Assembly (NCBI GenBank): GCA_963752755.1
Contig: CAVVZJ010000001.1
Coordinates: forward strand, 1,426,001 to 1,490,000
Reading direction: 5' to 3'
Length of the DNA stretch: 64,000 bases
Source: CAVVZJ01 sp963752755
Lineage (GTDB): Bacteria; Planctomycetota; Planctomycetia; Isosphaerales; Isosphaeraceae
This document shows, in pieces, positions 29,518-38,406 of the stretch. Below the pieces are notes generated by a model. It had not been told where the DNA came from, did not search any database, and worked only from the letters and a program-made list of their open reading frames with translations. Each line of letters opens with the position of its first letter. The first letter of the stretch is position 1. The position numbers and the translations under genes were made by a program.

Positions 29518-30747
29518 TCAACGACACCAATCGAGATAGACGCGGCTGGTCGCGGCTGGGCCGTCCTCGGGGTAAAGCAGGTGGGGGAGGCGCCGCTCGG
29601 CGAAATCGGCCTCGGCGCGAAGCCAGGCCGCCACGATTTCCCGCGTGGTCTGACCCGCCTCGATCGCCTCGCGCTCCCGTGACGACCCGTAGAGCAGGTC
29701 GATCGCGATCGGGTCACTGACGAACTCATAAGGCTCCGTCCGCCAGGTGAACCGGCTCTCATCCTGCCTTCTCGCCCTTGCCAGCCAGTCCGTGTAAACC
29801 GCGACCGGGAAGAAACGCGACGGCTCAACGACGTGTGGCTGGACACCCCGGCAGGTCTGCCCGGCGTGCTTGTGGAATGTCGGCCGGAAGGTGCAGGGGC
29901 GAAAGAGGGCGCCGTCGCCGGGAGCCGGTTGGGTGAGCGACTCGGAGTCGAGCCAGGGGGCACCCCAGAGTTCGAACGGTCGTGTCGTGCCACGGCCTTC
30001 CGAGAGGTTGGTCCCCTCGATTAGGCAGCCGCCCGGATAGACGAGCGCCGTCTCGGGCGTCGGCATGTTCGGCGAGGGTAGGACCCAGGGCAAGCCCGTA
30101 TCCGCCCAGCGCATCGACCGCCCCCAGCCGCGGCAGGGCACGACCGTCAGTTCCAGGTCGAGTTTCCAATCCTCAAGATACAGACGGGCCAGCTCGCCGA
30201 CGGTCATTCCATGCCGGATTGGAACCGGATGGGCACCGACGAAGCTTGCGAACCCCGGAGAGACCGTGGGTCCCTCGATCCGGTCGCCGCCGATCGGGTT
30301 GGGCCGATCGAGAACGAAGAAGGCGATCCCGCGAGCCGCCGCAACCCGCATGGCGTAAAGCATCGTCGCGGCGAAGGTGTAGAAACGACAGCCGACGTCC
30401 TGGACGTCGTAGACCAGGGTATCAAGCCCGTCGAGCTGCGAAGGGGTTGGAGCGAGGCTGGATGGATCGGAGCCGTAAAGACTGTGAACGGGGACACCCG
30501 TCCTGACGTCCACTTCCGGCTCGACGCCGATCATGTCCTGCGCCTCGGCACGGACGCCATGCTCGGGGCCGAAGAGGGCGAGTAATTCGACACCCCGGGC
30601 CTGGTGCAACAGATCGGCCAGATGGCGCATCCGGCGATCGACCGAGGTCGGGTTCGCAATCGCACCGACACGGCGGCCCTTGAGCCGGGCGAAGTCTTCG
30701 CCGACAAGGGCGTCGAGTCCGGTCTGGACGCGGGGAACGTGAGTCAT
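29518..30747 (-). CDS. namZ: Exo-beta-N-acetylmuramidase NamZ family (DUF1343, GH171)
   Basis: This 409-residue protein should remove terminal MurNAc from peptidoglycan fragments. DUF1343 features are clear: GLDALVGEDFARLKGRRVGAI, ALFGPEHGVRAEAQDMI, LDTLVYDVQDVGCRFYTF, FVLDRPNPIGGDRIEGP and LIEGTNLSEGRGTTRPFE. It has no evident signal peptide, unlike the secreted Bacillus NamZ, so it may act in the cytoplasm on imported fragments. Its ATG at 30747 overlaps the kinase stop by four bases, and with murQ the genes form a coherent MurNAc-recycling operon. The symbol rests on family similarity. Confidence 0.87.
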   Translation of the reverse strand: MTHVPRVQTGLDALVGEDFARLKGRRVGAIANPTSVDRRMRHLADLLHQARGVELLALFGPEHGVRAEAQDMIGVEPEVDVRTGVPVHSLYGSDPSSLAPTPSQLDGLDTLVYDVQDVGCRFYTFAATMLYAMRVAAARGIAFFVLDRPNPIGGDRIEGPTVSPGFASFVGAHPVPIRHGMTVGELARLYLEDWKLDLELTVVPCRGWGRSMRWADTGLPWVLPSPNMPTPETALVYPGGCLIEGTNLSEGRGTTRPFELWGAPWLDSESLTQPAPGDGALFRPCTFRPTFHKHAGQTCRGVQPHVVEPSRFFPVAVYTDWLARARRQDESRFTWRTEPYEFVSDPIAIDLLYGSSREREAIEAGQTTREIVAAWLRAEADFAERRLPHLLYPEDGPAATSRVYLDWCR

Positions 30748-31694
30748 GCGCCCATGAGCTCCCGGCGAGCCAGGATGATGGCCCCAGCGGCCGGATCGGG
30801 CACATCGCGGGCCTCGACGGGTCGGCCAGGCCGTCGGCCGGCCAGGTCATCGAGCAAGCGGCGACGAATGCGCGGGCAACGCAGGAGGAAGCCGCCGGCC
30901 AGACCGACCGGCAAGGGGCCATCCTCCGGCAGCCCCAGCGAGCGGGCGACGGCCTCGACCATCGCGGCCAGGTCGAGCGCGGCGACGTGGAGGATCGCGT
31001 CAATGGACCGGTCGCCCCGCTCGGCCGCTTCGACGACCACTGGCGCCAGCGACGCGATCGCCGCGCGGTCCATCGGCCGCCCATAAACCGCAGTGATCAG
31101 GCCCGCCGGCTCGGCCACGCCGACAGCGGCGCAGATTGGCTCAGTCAAACGATCCTCGCGGTCGAGACCGGGAACCCGCCCGTCCGCTCTCCGCGCCGTG
31201 AGCCGAAGGCCGGCCAGCGCCACGGCATAGGCGCTGCCCTCATCGCCGAGCAGGTGTCCCCAGCCACCGGCGCGGGCTTTCCGACCGTCAGCGGCCCGGC
31301 CGACGGCGATCGAACCCGTGCCCGCGATCAGGCCAATGCCCCACCCTTCCGGAGTGCCGGCGGCGATGACGAGATCGCCGTCATTGACGAGGACCAGGCG
31401 CCCGGCACCGAGCTTCTCCGCGTTCCAGTGCTGGAGGATCTGCCGGTCCTCGGGACGGTCGAATCCGGCCAGTCCCAGGCAGGCGACGGCGATCGGCTGC
31501 CGCTCGATCCCGGCATCGGCGAACGCAAGTTTGGTCGCCGCCTCCAGCGCTGCCAGGCCCGACGCGATCCCGACCGCCTTCACGTTCGACGGACCCGCCG
31601 TACCCCGGCCGAGCACCTCACCCGACTCGTCGGCCAGCCAGGCCGTCGTCGAGGTGCCGCCACCGTCGATCCCCAGCAGCAAGTTGCGGCTCAT
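30744..31694 (-). CDS. N-acetylmuramic acid / N-acetylglucosamine kinase (BadF/BadG ATPase fold, MurK-like)
   Basis: A 316-residue sugar kinase of the ASKHA fold. Phosphate-1 motif is LLGIDGGGTSTTAWLAD (residues 6-22). Phosphate-2 region is LIAGTGSIAVGR, with GGWGHLLGDEGSAYAVALAG as the substrate and nucleotide region. The ATG at 31694 overlaps the murQ stop as ATGA, and its own stop overlaps namZ. Placed between murQ and namZ, MurNAc is the most logical substrate: NamZ releases MurNAc, this kinase makes MurNAc-6-P, and MurQ removes the lactyl group. GlcNAc kinase activity is equally possible from sequence. Confidence 0.85.
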   Translation of the reverse strand: MSRNLLLGIDGGGTSTTAWLADESGEVLGRGTAGPSNVKAVGIASGLAALEAATKLAFADAGIERQPIAVACLGLAGFDRPEDRQILQHWNAEKLGAGRLVLVNDGDLVIAAGTPEGWGIGLIAGTGSIAVGRAADGRKARAGGWGHLLGDEGSAYAVALAGLRLTARRADGRVPGLDREDRLTEPICAAVGVAEPAGLITAVYGRPMDRAAIASLAPVVVEAAERGDRSIDAILHVAALDLAAMVEAVARSLGLPEDGPLPVGLAGGFLLRCPRIRRRLLDDLAGRRPGRPVEARDVPDPAAGAIILARRELMGA

Positions 31695-32599
31695 CGCGGA
31701 TCGACCCCCATGACTGCCGCGCGGACTTGCCCGCCGTACTCGTCGAGCAGGCGCCACGCGTCCTCGACGCCGACGCCCGCCATCGCCATTACCAAGGCCG
31801 GCTTGAGCCGCCCGCCCGTCTGCTCCAGCAACCGGCGGGCTTTCTCGTCATCCACCCCGCCCAGTTCGCGGAGGATGCGGCGTGTTCGGATGCGGAGCTT
31901 CTCGTTTGACGGCTGGAGGTCGATCATCCGGTTGCCGAACGTCTTGCCGATCCGGACCATCGCCCCGGTCGTGATCATATTCAAGACCATCTTTGTCGCC
32001 GTCCCTGCCTTCAGCCGAGTCGAGCCCGCGATCACCTCCGGCCCAACCAGCGGAGCAATCTCCAGATCAACCTCCTCGCCCAGGCGACTCGGTCGGTTGC
32101 ACGCGATCCCGACCGTCGCCGCGCCCACCTCCCGCGCCCGACGCACCGCGCCCAGCACATACGGCGTCCTGCCGGACGTCGCGATGCCGACCACGAGGTC
32201 TCGCTCCGAGAGCTTCCGCTCATTCAGGTCCTTCGCCCCCTGCTCGGGGCTGTCCTCCGCCCCTTCGACGGCCCTCGTCAACGCCGTCTGCCCCCCCGCG
32301 ATCAGGCCGACGACCATCTCGGGCGGCGTGCTGAACGTCGGCGGACACTCCGAGGCATCCAGCACCCCGAGCCTTCCCGACGTGCCGGCGCCGACGTAGA
32401 TCAACCGACCGCCCTGCCGGAACCGTTCCGCCGTCCACTCGATCGCCCTCGCGATCGCCGCCGACTCCGCGCGGACCGCCGCCACCACCTTCGCGTCCTC
32501 ATCATTCATCAACGCCACGATCCCCGCGGCGTCGAGCGTGTCGATCGCCTCCGAGGCCGGGTTGCGCGATTCCGTGAGTAAATGATCTTCGATAGCCAT
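31691..32599 (-). CDS. murQ: N-acetylmuramic acid 6-phosphate etherase
   Basis: This 302-residue lyase cleaves the lactyl ether of MurNAc-6-P to give GlcNAc-6-P and lactate in the cytoplasm. The SIS domain is clear: RLIYVGAGTSGRLGVLDASE, CPPTFSTPP, then LIAGGQTALTRAVEGAEDS with the catalytic acidic residue, and GIATSGRTPYVLGAV. The second half has GTATKMVLNMITTGAMVRIG and the C-terminal helical domain. Length matches MurQ. The ATG at 32599 starts the protein as MAIEDHLLTESRNPAS, the classic MurQ opening. It leads the recycling operon (murQ, kinase, namZ). Confidence 0.95.
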   Translation of the reverse strand: MAIEDHLLTESRNPASEAIDTLDAAGIVALMNDEDAKVVAAVRAESAAIARAIEWTAERFRQGGRLIYVGAGTSGRLGVLDASECPPTFSTPPEMVVGLIAGGQTALTRAVEGAEDSPEQGAKDLNERKLSERDLVVGIATSGRTPYVLGAVRRAREVGAATVGIACNRPSRLGEEVDLEIAPLVGPEVIAGSTRLKAGTATKMVLNMITTGAMVRIGKTFGNRMIDLQPSNEKLRIRTRRILRELGGVDDEKARRLLEQTGGRLKPALVMAMAGVGVEDAWRLLDEYGGQVRAAVMGVDPR

Positions 32600-32643
32600 C
32601 TTGCAGGGCGTGTGCAGCACGCCTTCCCGATTGAAATGCCACT

Positions 32644-33234
32644 TCACCAGGTTGCGGAACGGGCGGCCATTTGTCCCCGTTGGGTTTCGTCACGGATTGC
32701 CAGGTGGCCGAAATCCGCGATGCGACTCGCGAACCACCGGCGACTCCTGGCCGTCGCGGGAAACTGGATGCGGTCGTTTAGCAGCACAGGGACGAATGCC
32801 TTCAATTCGTAGCGATCGAGCGTTAGGCTGGGGCCGACCAGGCGGATGCAAGTTCCCAAACGCTTCCACCCCTCCCGGCTGCATTGTTCGATAGCGACCT
32901 CATGGATTGAGTTGAGCGTGTAGGTGTAATCCCAGAGACATTCGTTCCGGTCATGAGCCCAGCATTGAACCGTTCCACGGGCTGGGTTGAGTGTCACCAA
33001 GCGACAGGATCGGGCGATGGATCGAGCCCGTGACAGCAGTTCGAGAGAGCCAGTCAACGCCCCGAGGGTCGTCGCCCAGATCTCCCTATCGCGGACAGGC
33101 AAGAGGCCGAAGGCGAGGGAAACCAGGCCGTCGGCGGCCACGAGGATCAGCCTCAGTGAGCCTACCCAGAGCCAGAGGAGCAACCACCGAGGGCCTCCCC
33201 CTTGCCGGACCTCCAGGACCTCGCGCGTTGACAT
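32644..33234 (-). CDS. Unknown membrane protein
   Basis: This 196-residue protein opens with MSTREVLEVRQGGGPRWLLL. One or two hydrophobic segments lie at residues about 17-46, then a soluble part with VQCWAHDRNECLWDYTYTLN and LTLDRYELKAFVPVLLND. No family is recognised. It ends 45 bases before murQ on the same strand, so it could be the first gene of that operon. Its codon use resembles the neighbours. Confidence 0.6.
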   Translation of the reverse strand: MSTREVLEVRQGGGPRWLLLWLWVGSLRLILVAADGLVSLAFGLLPVRDREIWATTLGALTGSLELLSRARSIARSCRLVTLNPARGTVQCWAHDRNECLWDYTYTLNSIHEVAIEQCSREGWKRLGTCIRLVGPSLTLDRYELKAFVPVLLNDRIQFPATARSRRWFASRIADFGHLAIRDETQRGQMAARSATW

Positions 33235-33261
33235 GGCCCTTCACTCACCCCCGAAGCTGGA

Positions 33262-35079
33262 TCAATCCTGCGACGGCTCCCGCACATTATACTCCAGCTT
33301 CCAGCGCCCCTCGCCCCGCGTTGCCTGGCACCACAAATCCAGCGTGCCAACCGGGGTGACCTGCGTATGCAGCTTTACCGGCACCGCCTCGCCTTCCGCG
33401 TGCCCCTCGATCGGGTCGAGCTGGGTGACGAGCGGGTCCAGCTCCTGCAACTCCTCGGGCGCCCAGCGGTCGAGCACAGTTCCGATCCGGTCGTCACGAC
33501 GGACGGTCGAGCCGAGGAAGCGGAACTCGGCCGGCTCGCCGACGATCAGGCCGAAGTCGGGACCGGGCACGTCGGCCTCGGTCCCTTCCTCCATACCCAT
33601 CGGCACCACGCAGACGGCCTTGATCGGCGGCGGCACCCCCGGCACCGCCGGCGCCGACGACTCGATGCCGATGTAATACGACCTCGGCACCCCGCCCCGG
33701 ATACGAATGCCCTTCCCCTGGCGGACCATCCCGTAGTAGGCCGCACCGCTGGCAACGGCCAGATCCAGGTCAGCCGACTGGAGCGCTGGCACCTCGTGAC
33801 CAGCCCACGACGAGAGAACTTCGACGACCCGTTGTCGCAAGGGCTCCGCCTTGAAGACGCCGCCGTTGAACAGCACGGCGGAGGGCTTCACGATCGTCCC
33901 TTCGGTGTGGAGCGACCCGGCCTGTCGGCTCAGGAAACGGGCCAGGTGCCGCGTGACCGCGGGGTCGGCGGCGTAGGGCAGGCCAATCTCGGTCAGGCCG
34001 AGCCGACGGCCGCGGACCGGCTGGTCGGTCGGCTCGCACTTCGGGAAAAACCCATCCAGCAAGACCTGGTTGACCTGGTCTCGCGTCAACTCCGTCTTCA
34101 CCGAACCGCCTACAACCTTCGAGCCCCGACCGAGCACAGCCACCGGCGCGACCTGCTTCTTGGTGTCCGAGAACAGCGTCTCCTTGGCCGCACGGCAGGC
34201 ATAGGTCAGGGCCACGCGCTGCACCGGGTCGAGCCCTTCCATGCCGTTGGGCAAGGTGGCGGCGACGGCGTGGGCGAGGGCCAGGTCCATGTTGTCGCCG
34301 CCGAGCAGAATGTGCTCGCCAACTGCCAGGCGGTTGAGTGTCAGGTCGCCGTCCTGCTCGCCGACGCCGATCAGAGTAAAGTCGGTCGTGCCACCGCCGA
34401 CGTCGCAGACGAGCAGGATGTCGCCGACCTTCACATGGCTCCGCCAGTCGTCGCCGGTCGCCGCGAGCCAGGCGTAAAAGGCGGCCTGGGGTTCTTCAAG
34501 GAGGGTGACGTTAACCAGGCCGGCGTTGCGGGCAGCCTCGATGGTCAGCTCGCGAGCGGCGGCGTCGAACGAGGCGGGCACCGTCAGCAAGACTTCCTGC
34601 TTGCCCAACCGATCCTCGGACGACTTGGCGGCGACGACCTGGGTCCAGGCGTCGCGGAGATGGGCTAGGTAAGTGGCCGAAGCCGCGACGGGTGAGACCT
34701 TCGCCACGTCCTCGGGCGCTGACCACGGCAGGATGGCCGCTTTGCGATCGACCCCCGGATGCGAGAGCCAGCTCTTGGCCGAGCTGACGAGACGACCGGG
34801 CACCTTCGCTCCGTGCTCGCGGGCGAACCAGCCGACCGTCGAATCCCCCTTCTTCTTCCAGGGCAGATCCAGCGCCCCCGCCGCAAATTCTTTCTCCACC
34901 GGGAGGTACAGGAACGACGGCAGGACCGACCGCTCGCCCACCTCGCCCGGCCCGATGAGCTGGGGAATCGCCATCGACTGCAACGGCGGCGGCCGATCTT
35001 CGGTCGCCTGCCGCGTGTCGGCGAAGGCGACGGCGGAGTTGGTCGTACCCAGATCGATGCCGACGACGTAGCGGGACAT
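33262..35079 (-). CDS. Hsp70-family (DnaK-like) ATPase
   Basis: This 605-residue protein has an intact actin-fold nucleotide-binding domain. Phosphate-1 is VVGIDLGTTNSAVAFAD at the start, connect-1 and phosphate-2 include LLVCDVGGGTTDFTLIGVG, and the adenosine motif is AVLFNGGVFKAEPLRQRVVE. The C-terminal third is not a recognisable DnaK substrate-binding domain and lacks the EEVD-type tail, so it is one of the divergent bacterial Hsp70 proteins. It starts at ATG 35079. The DUF2760 gene lies 52 bases upstream on the same strand, an association seen in many bacteria. Confidence 0.9.
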   Translation of the reverse strand: MSRYVVGIDLGTTNSAVAFADTRQATEDRPPPLQSMAIPQLIGPGEVGERSVLPSFLYLPVEKEFAAGALDLPWKKKGDSTVGWFAREHGAKVPGRLVSSAKSWLSHPGVDRKAAILPWSAPEDVAKVSPVAASATYLAHLRDAWTQVVAAKSSEDRLGKQEVLLTVPASFDAAARELTIEAARNAGLVNVTLLEEPQAAFYAWLAATGDDWRSHVKVGDILLVCDVGGGTTDFTLIGVGEQDGDLTLNRLAVGEHILLGGDNMDLALAHAVAATLPNGMEGLDPVQRVALTYACRAAKETLFSDTKKQVAPVAVLGRGSKVVGGSVKTELTRDQVNQVLLDGFFPKCEPTDQPVRGRRLGLTEIGLPYAADPAVTRHLARFLSRQAGSLHTEGTIVKPSAVLFNGGVFKAEPLRQRVVEVLSSWAGHEVPALQSADLDLAVASGAAYYGMVRQGKGIRIRGGVPRSYYIGIESSAPAVPGVPPPIKAVCVVPMGMEEGTEADVPGPDFGLIVGEPAEFRFLGSTVRRDDRIGTVLDRWAPEELQELDPLVTQLDPIEGHAEGEAVPVKLHTQVTPVGTLDLWCQATRGEGRWKLEYNVREPSQD

Positions 35080-35131
35080 GGGTGTTCCGTGTTGGCCTTT
35101 GCGAAGGTGCAAAGCGGTGCGGAAGCAATGG

Positions 35132-35611
35132 TCAGGGAATCTCGACCTCCGCGGGCGCGAGCACGGCGGAGTTGTCTCGGGAACCAGGCAGAGCCGGGAA
35201 CTGGACGGCCTTGACCCGCCAGCCGTGGTGCTTCAGGACGCCCCGGAACGGCGGCGTGCCGCTGACATTGCCTGTCAATCGGATCTCGGCCGGGTCGAAA
35301 TCCGCTGGGACCGTGACCTCCGCGTCCTCGGGGACCCCGAGCACCGGTTCGACGGTCAGGTACTCGCGCATCGCCTTGCGGCAACCACGGTGGATATCAC
35401 GCACGGCTGCGCCGATCTGGGCGTCGGCGTAGGCGTCGATGTCCTCCTGGAGGAAGTCCACAAGCCGGCCGTCTCGCTGGAGGATCGCGAGCACCCGGAG
35501 GTCGGGACCCGTGGTCGGAAGCGGGGTCAAGAGCGGCTCGATCCGCCCGGCAAAATCGGGCTCGGTGAGGATCTTCCAGAAGGCCTTGAGGGCCAGCACC
35601 AGTCGGTTCAA
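35132..35611 (-). CDS. DUF2760 domain protein
   Basis: A protein of about 159 residues from the TTG at 35611, which has GGAG six bases upstream; a GTG at 35692 would add 27 arginine-rich residues that look non-coding. The family pattern is visible: NRLVLALKAFWKILTEPDF, LAILQRDGRLVDFLQEDIDAY and DAQIGAAVRDIHRGCRKAM. Next come VPADFDPAEIRLTGNVSG and PPFRGVLKHHGWRVKAVQFP. Its role is unknown. It is regularly encoded beside divergent Hsp70 genes, as here, and may be a client or co-factor. Confidence 0.8.
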   Translation of the reverse strand: MNRLVLALKAFWKILTEPDFAGRIEPLLTPLPTTGPDLRVLAILQRDGRLVDFLQEDIDAYADAQIGAAVRDIHRGCRKAMREYLTVEPVLGVPEDAEVTVPADFDPAEIRLTGNVSGTPPFRGVLKHHGWRVKAVQFPALPGSRDNSAVLAPAEVEIP

Positions 35612-35783
35612 CGGCGACTCCCCACGATCATCGGCCCGGCCCCGACCGGCCAGCGAACGACGCCAACCCGCCCGGCCATCACGGGCCTTCACGTCCGACC
35701 CAGTTTAACCGCTTGGCTTGGCTACGGGTAGGGCGTGTGCGGGACGCCCGAACCGTCATCTCCAAACCAGGATCGACACCGGG

Positions 35784-36041
35784 TCAATCCTCATTGTCCT
35801 CGTCAAAGGTGGCCAACTCCTCATGGTCGAGGCCCGGTTCGGGGACGTAGCGTCGGCTCTCGACGCGGACCCCCCGAGGTCCCGTCGGCACGCGAACGTC
35901 CACGAACGGCGCCCTCACATGGACACCCGGCGACCGAGCATAGTACGACTCGCGATGATGGGCACAGCCCGTCCCGGCCAGCAGGAAGAACAAGATCAAT
36001 CCGGCGAACGAGCGTGCGGCAAGGGTTCGGAAGGGCGGCAT
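35784..36041 (-). CDS. Small putative lipoprotein
   Basis: An 85-residue protein from ATG 36041. The signal is MPPFRTLAARSFAGLILFFL followed by LAGTGCAHH, a lipobox-like Cys with a non-consensus residue at -3. The mature part is basic then acidic (VRVPTGPRGVRVESRRY, ending FDEDNED). No family is recognised. Confidence 0.55.
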   Translation of the reverse strand: MPPFRTLAARSFAGLILFFLLAGTGCAHHRESYYARSPGVHVRAPFVDVRVPTGPRGVRVESRRYVPEPGLDHEELATFDEDNED

Positions 36042-36511
36042 CGGGAGACTCCTGCTCGATGAAGGTGCGCAGTCCATCTTGGTTTTATTCGGCCGGAGGA
36101 CGATGGCGACATGAGTGGAAAGCAAACTCGCCGAGGGGCCTCTTCGTTCGCATGACCTTCGCGACTTCCCCGCGACGAACACGCCGCATAGTCCCCAAGC
36201 CCCATCCTCTGGGTGAGATCGCGCCGATGGACAGCATCCGATCGACCGCCGCAATCCTTGCCTCTGTTTTCCTCGATACCCTGGCCTGCCCAAATTGCCA
36301 GCCTTCATGATGATGGTCCGCCGGGCGCCGAGAATAAGAAGCAAGACCAGGACGGAGGTCGCTGCGCCGTCGCGGCTTGGAACGGGGTGTCGCGCCCGGA
36401 GGCGTCGAGAGTCCCCCCAAGGCCGTCGCGGCGGCGCGATCCGAACGGACGGATCGGGAGCGGCGGCCGGGCGGGGATGTGACCGGTGGCGCTCGCGGAG
36501 GGAATCGATCG
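36042..36511. other. Divergent intergenic region
   Basis: This stretch separates the lipoprotein (minus) and the LESRTLM protein (plus). Reading frames on both strands were checked and look random. No convincing promoter was identified, although an AT-rich patch near 36080-36100 could serve the lipoprotein. Confidence 0.4.
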
Positions 36512-38320
36512 ATGATGGGGAACACGCGAAGGCGGCCGGATCGAACCAGCGCGGTCCGCCGGGGACTTCGGTCCCGCCTGGAATCGCTGGAGTCCCGTAC
36601 GCTGATGACCGTCGCGGCGGGTGGGCAGTATTATCTGCCCACAGTCTATCCGCCTCGAACCGTCAGCCATGCCTCGCCGAATCTGAGCCTGGAACACCCA
36701 ATCGGGTCCAGTGCCAGTCAATTGGCCGCCCTCGATAACCAGGGCCGCGTCGTGAGCGGCAAGGACCGCCAGGGCGACGAATACGTCATCACGGTGCACG
36801 GGCCGGGCACGGTCATCGTCACCGACGCGACGCCCAATGACAGCATCCTCGATGACGACATCGACACGATCCAGATCGTCGGCGCCGACCCGAACCGCAC
36901 TTATGTCACGGGCCAGGTGACGGCCTCGGCCTGGGTGATCACCGACGGTCAGGTGAACTTCAACCACCTGATCTCGGAGAACGGCGTCAAGTCGATCGTC
37001 CTCAACGGCTTCAACCTGACGAACACTGTCGTGCCGCCAGCCGGCCAGCCGCTGAACGTCGGCCCGGAGATTTACCTGCCGAAGGGCGTCGGCAATCTCC
37101 AGTTCAACAATATCAACGCCACAATCGACCAGGCCTCGTCCGACCAGCCGTTTGACATCGTGATCGGCTCGCCGACGACCCCACTCCGGCAACGCCCGAA
37201 CATCAAAATCGGGAGCGTCTTCAACACGGTCGTCAACAGCAACATCGGTGAAGTCTTGCCGGGCAACCCGCCGGTGGACCCGACGGTCAACTTTGTGGTC
37301 AACGGCCAGCTCGGCCGCGTCGAGATGGTCTCGGCCACCCGGCAGCCGATCAACCTGGCCGGTTACGAGGCCAACTTCCCGGTCGTCGGCTCGACCGGTC
37401 GCACGGCGGTTCGCGCGATCGGCATCAACCAGCTCAAGGTGGACGGCGCCGCGAGGAACTTCACGGCCTCCCGCGCCGGCCAGCCCGCCCAGGCGCAGAC
37501 GGGCCAGTCCGGCACGCCGCTGGCGCAGCCGGTCACGAGGCCGTTCCAGTCGGCTTTCAGCGGACTGGACCACCTTGGCACGGCTCAATTCGGGGGACCG
37601 ACCGACGGCGTCGGGCTCGATGTCAACGGTCCGATCGGCTCGATCATCGCCCGTCGCGGACTCGGCGATCCGACCGGTCTGGTCCTGCCTCAGACGAACC
37701 TCGGCTACAATTCGGCTCGTCGCGGCAACTTCAGTTACGGTCTGCTGGGCGCCTTGATCACGGCCAAGAGCATCGGCAAGATCGACGCCGGGCCGAGCAA
37801 TTTGACCCTCCAGACGGCCCAGAATCCCGACTTCATCCAGCTCCTGCGACAGGGCTCGACCCACTATTACACCCGACCCGGCAACGCCCTGACCGCAACG
37901 GCGATCACGACCGACGGCTCGATCGGCTCGGTCAATATCGTCGGCAACGCGCAGAGCAGCGAGATCAAGACAGGATTCAACTACCAGTCGTACATCGCCG
38001 GACTGGAAGGCACCCGCGCTCCCAGCGCGATCCGGAACTACCGCCAGCGGGGTGACCTGATCGACTCCGTGATCTCGGCCACGTACCGCACGACCGATAA
38101 CGTCTATGGCGACGCCGCCAACCTCGACCCGCTTGACCCGAGCGTGGGTGCCAACGACGTTGCCGGACCCGGAGCCATCCGCGGCCAGCTCCTCGGTAAG
38201 CGGGTTCTGACGGGAGCCCGGACCGCCCTCAACAACATCGGCTCGGGCTTCTACGCCCGCTACAAGCGCGGCTACCTGCCCCCGCCCGATCAGGTGACCG
38301 GTGTGACCAACGGGTCCTGA
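36512..38320 (+). CDS. Exported protein with planctomycete LESRTLM N-terminal motif
   Basis: This 602-residue protein starts at ATG 36512 with GGAGGG 11 bases upstream. The N-terminus (GLRSRLESLESRTLMTV, residues 16-32) is the arginine-rich LExRxLL-type motif that marks many large planctomycete exported proteins. The body is rich in Asn, Gly and Val with beta-type repeats such as VGNLQFNNINATID and PNIKIGSVFNTVVNSNIG, which suggest a beta-helix or adhesin-like fold. No catalytic motif is recognised. A terminator-like hairpin follows at 38350-38382. Confidence 0.75.
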   Translation: MMGNTRRRPDRTSAVRRGLRSRLESLESRTLMTVAAGGQYYLPTVYPPRTVSHASPNLSLEHPIGSSASQLAALDNQGRVVSGKDRQGDEYVITVHGPGTVIVTDATPNDSILDDDIDTIQIVGADPNRTYVTGQVTASAWVITDGQVNFNHLISENGVKSIVLNGFNLTNTVVPPAGQPLNVGPEIYLPKGVGNLQFNNINATIDQASSDQPFDIVIGSPTTPLRQRPNIKIGSVFNTVVNSNIGEVLPGNPPVDPTVNFVVNGQLGRVEMVSATRQPINLAGYEANFPVVGSTGRTAVRAIGINQLKVDGAARNFTASRAGQPAQAQTGQSGTPLAQPVTRPFQSAFSGLDHLGTAQFGGPTDGVGLDVNGPIGSIIARRGLGDPTGLVLPQTNLGYNSARRGNFSYGLLGALITAKSIGKIDAGPSNLTLQTAQNPDFIQLLRQGSTHYYTRPGNALTATAITTDGSIGSVNIVGNAQSSEIKTGFNYQSYIAGLEGTRAPSAIRNYRQRGDLIDSVISATYRTTDNVYGDAANLDPLDPSVGANDVAGPGAIRGQLLGKRVLTGARTALNNIGSGFYARYKRGYLPPPDQVTGVTNGS

Positions 38321-38349
38321 TCCTGACTAGCCGGCTCTCGAAGCCTTCG

Positions 38350-38382
38350 CGTCCCGGTCCCGTCTTGCACGGGGCCGGGACG
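38350..38382. terminator. Bidirectional terminator-like hairpin
   Basis: Arms 38350-38363 and 38369-38382 form a 14-bp stem with one G-U pair and the loop CTTGC. It sits in the 86-base gap between two convergent genes and has no long T-tract. Confidence 0.65.
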
Positions 38383-38406
38383 TCGTCGCTTCCGGGACCT
38401 CGGGGG

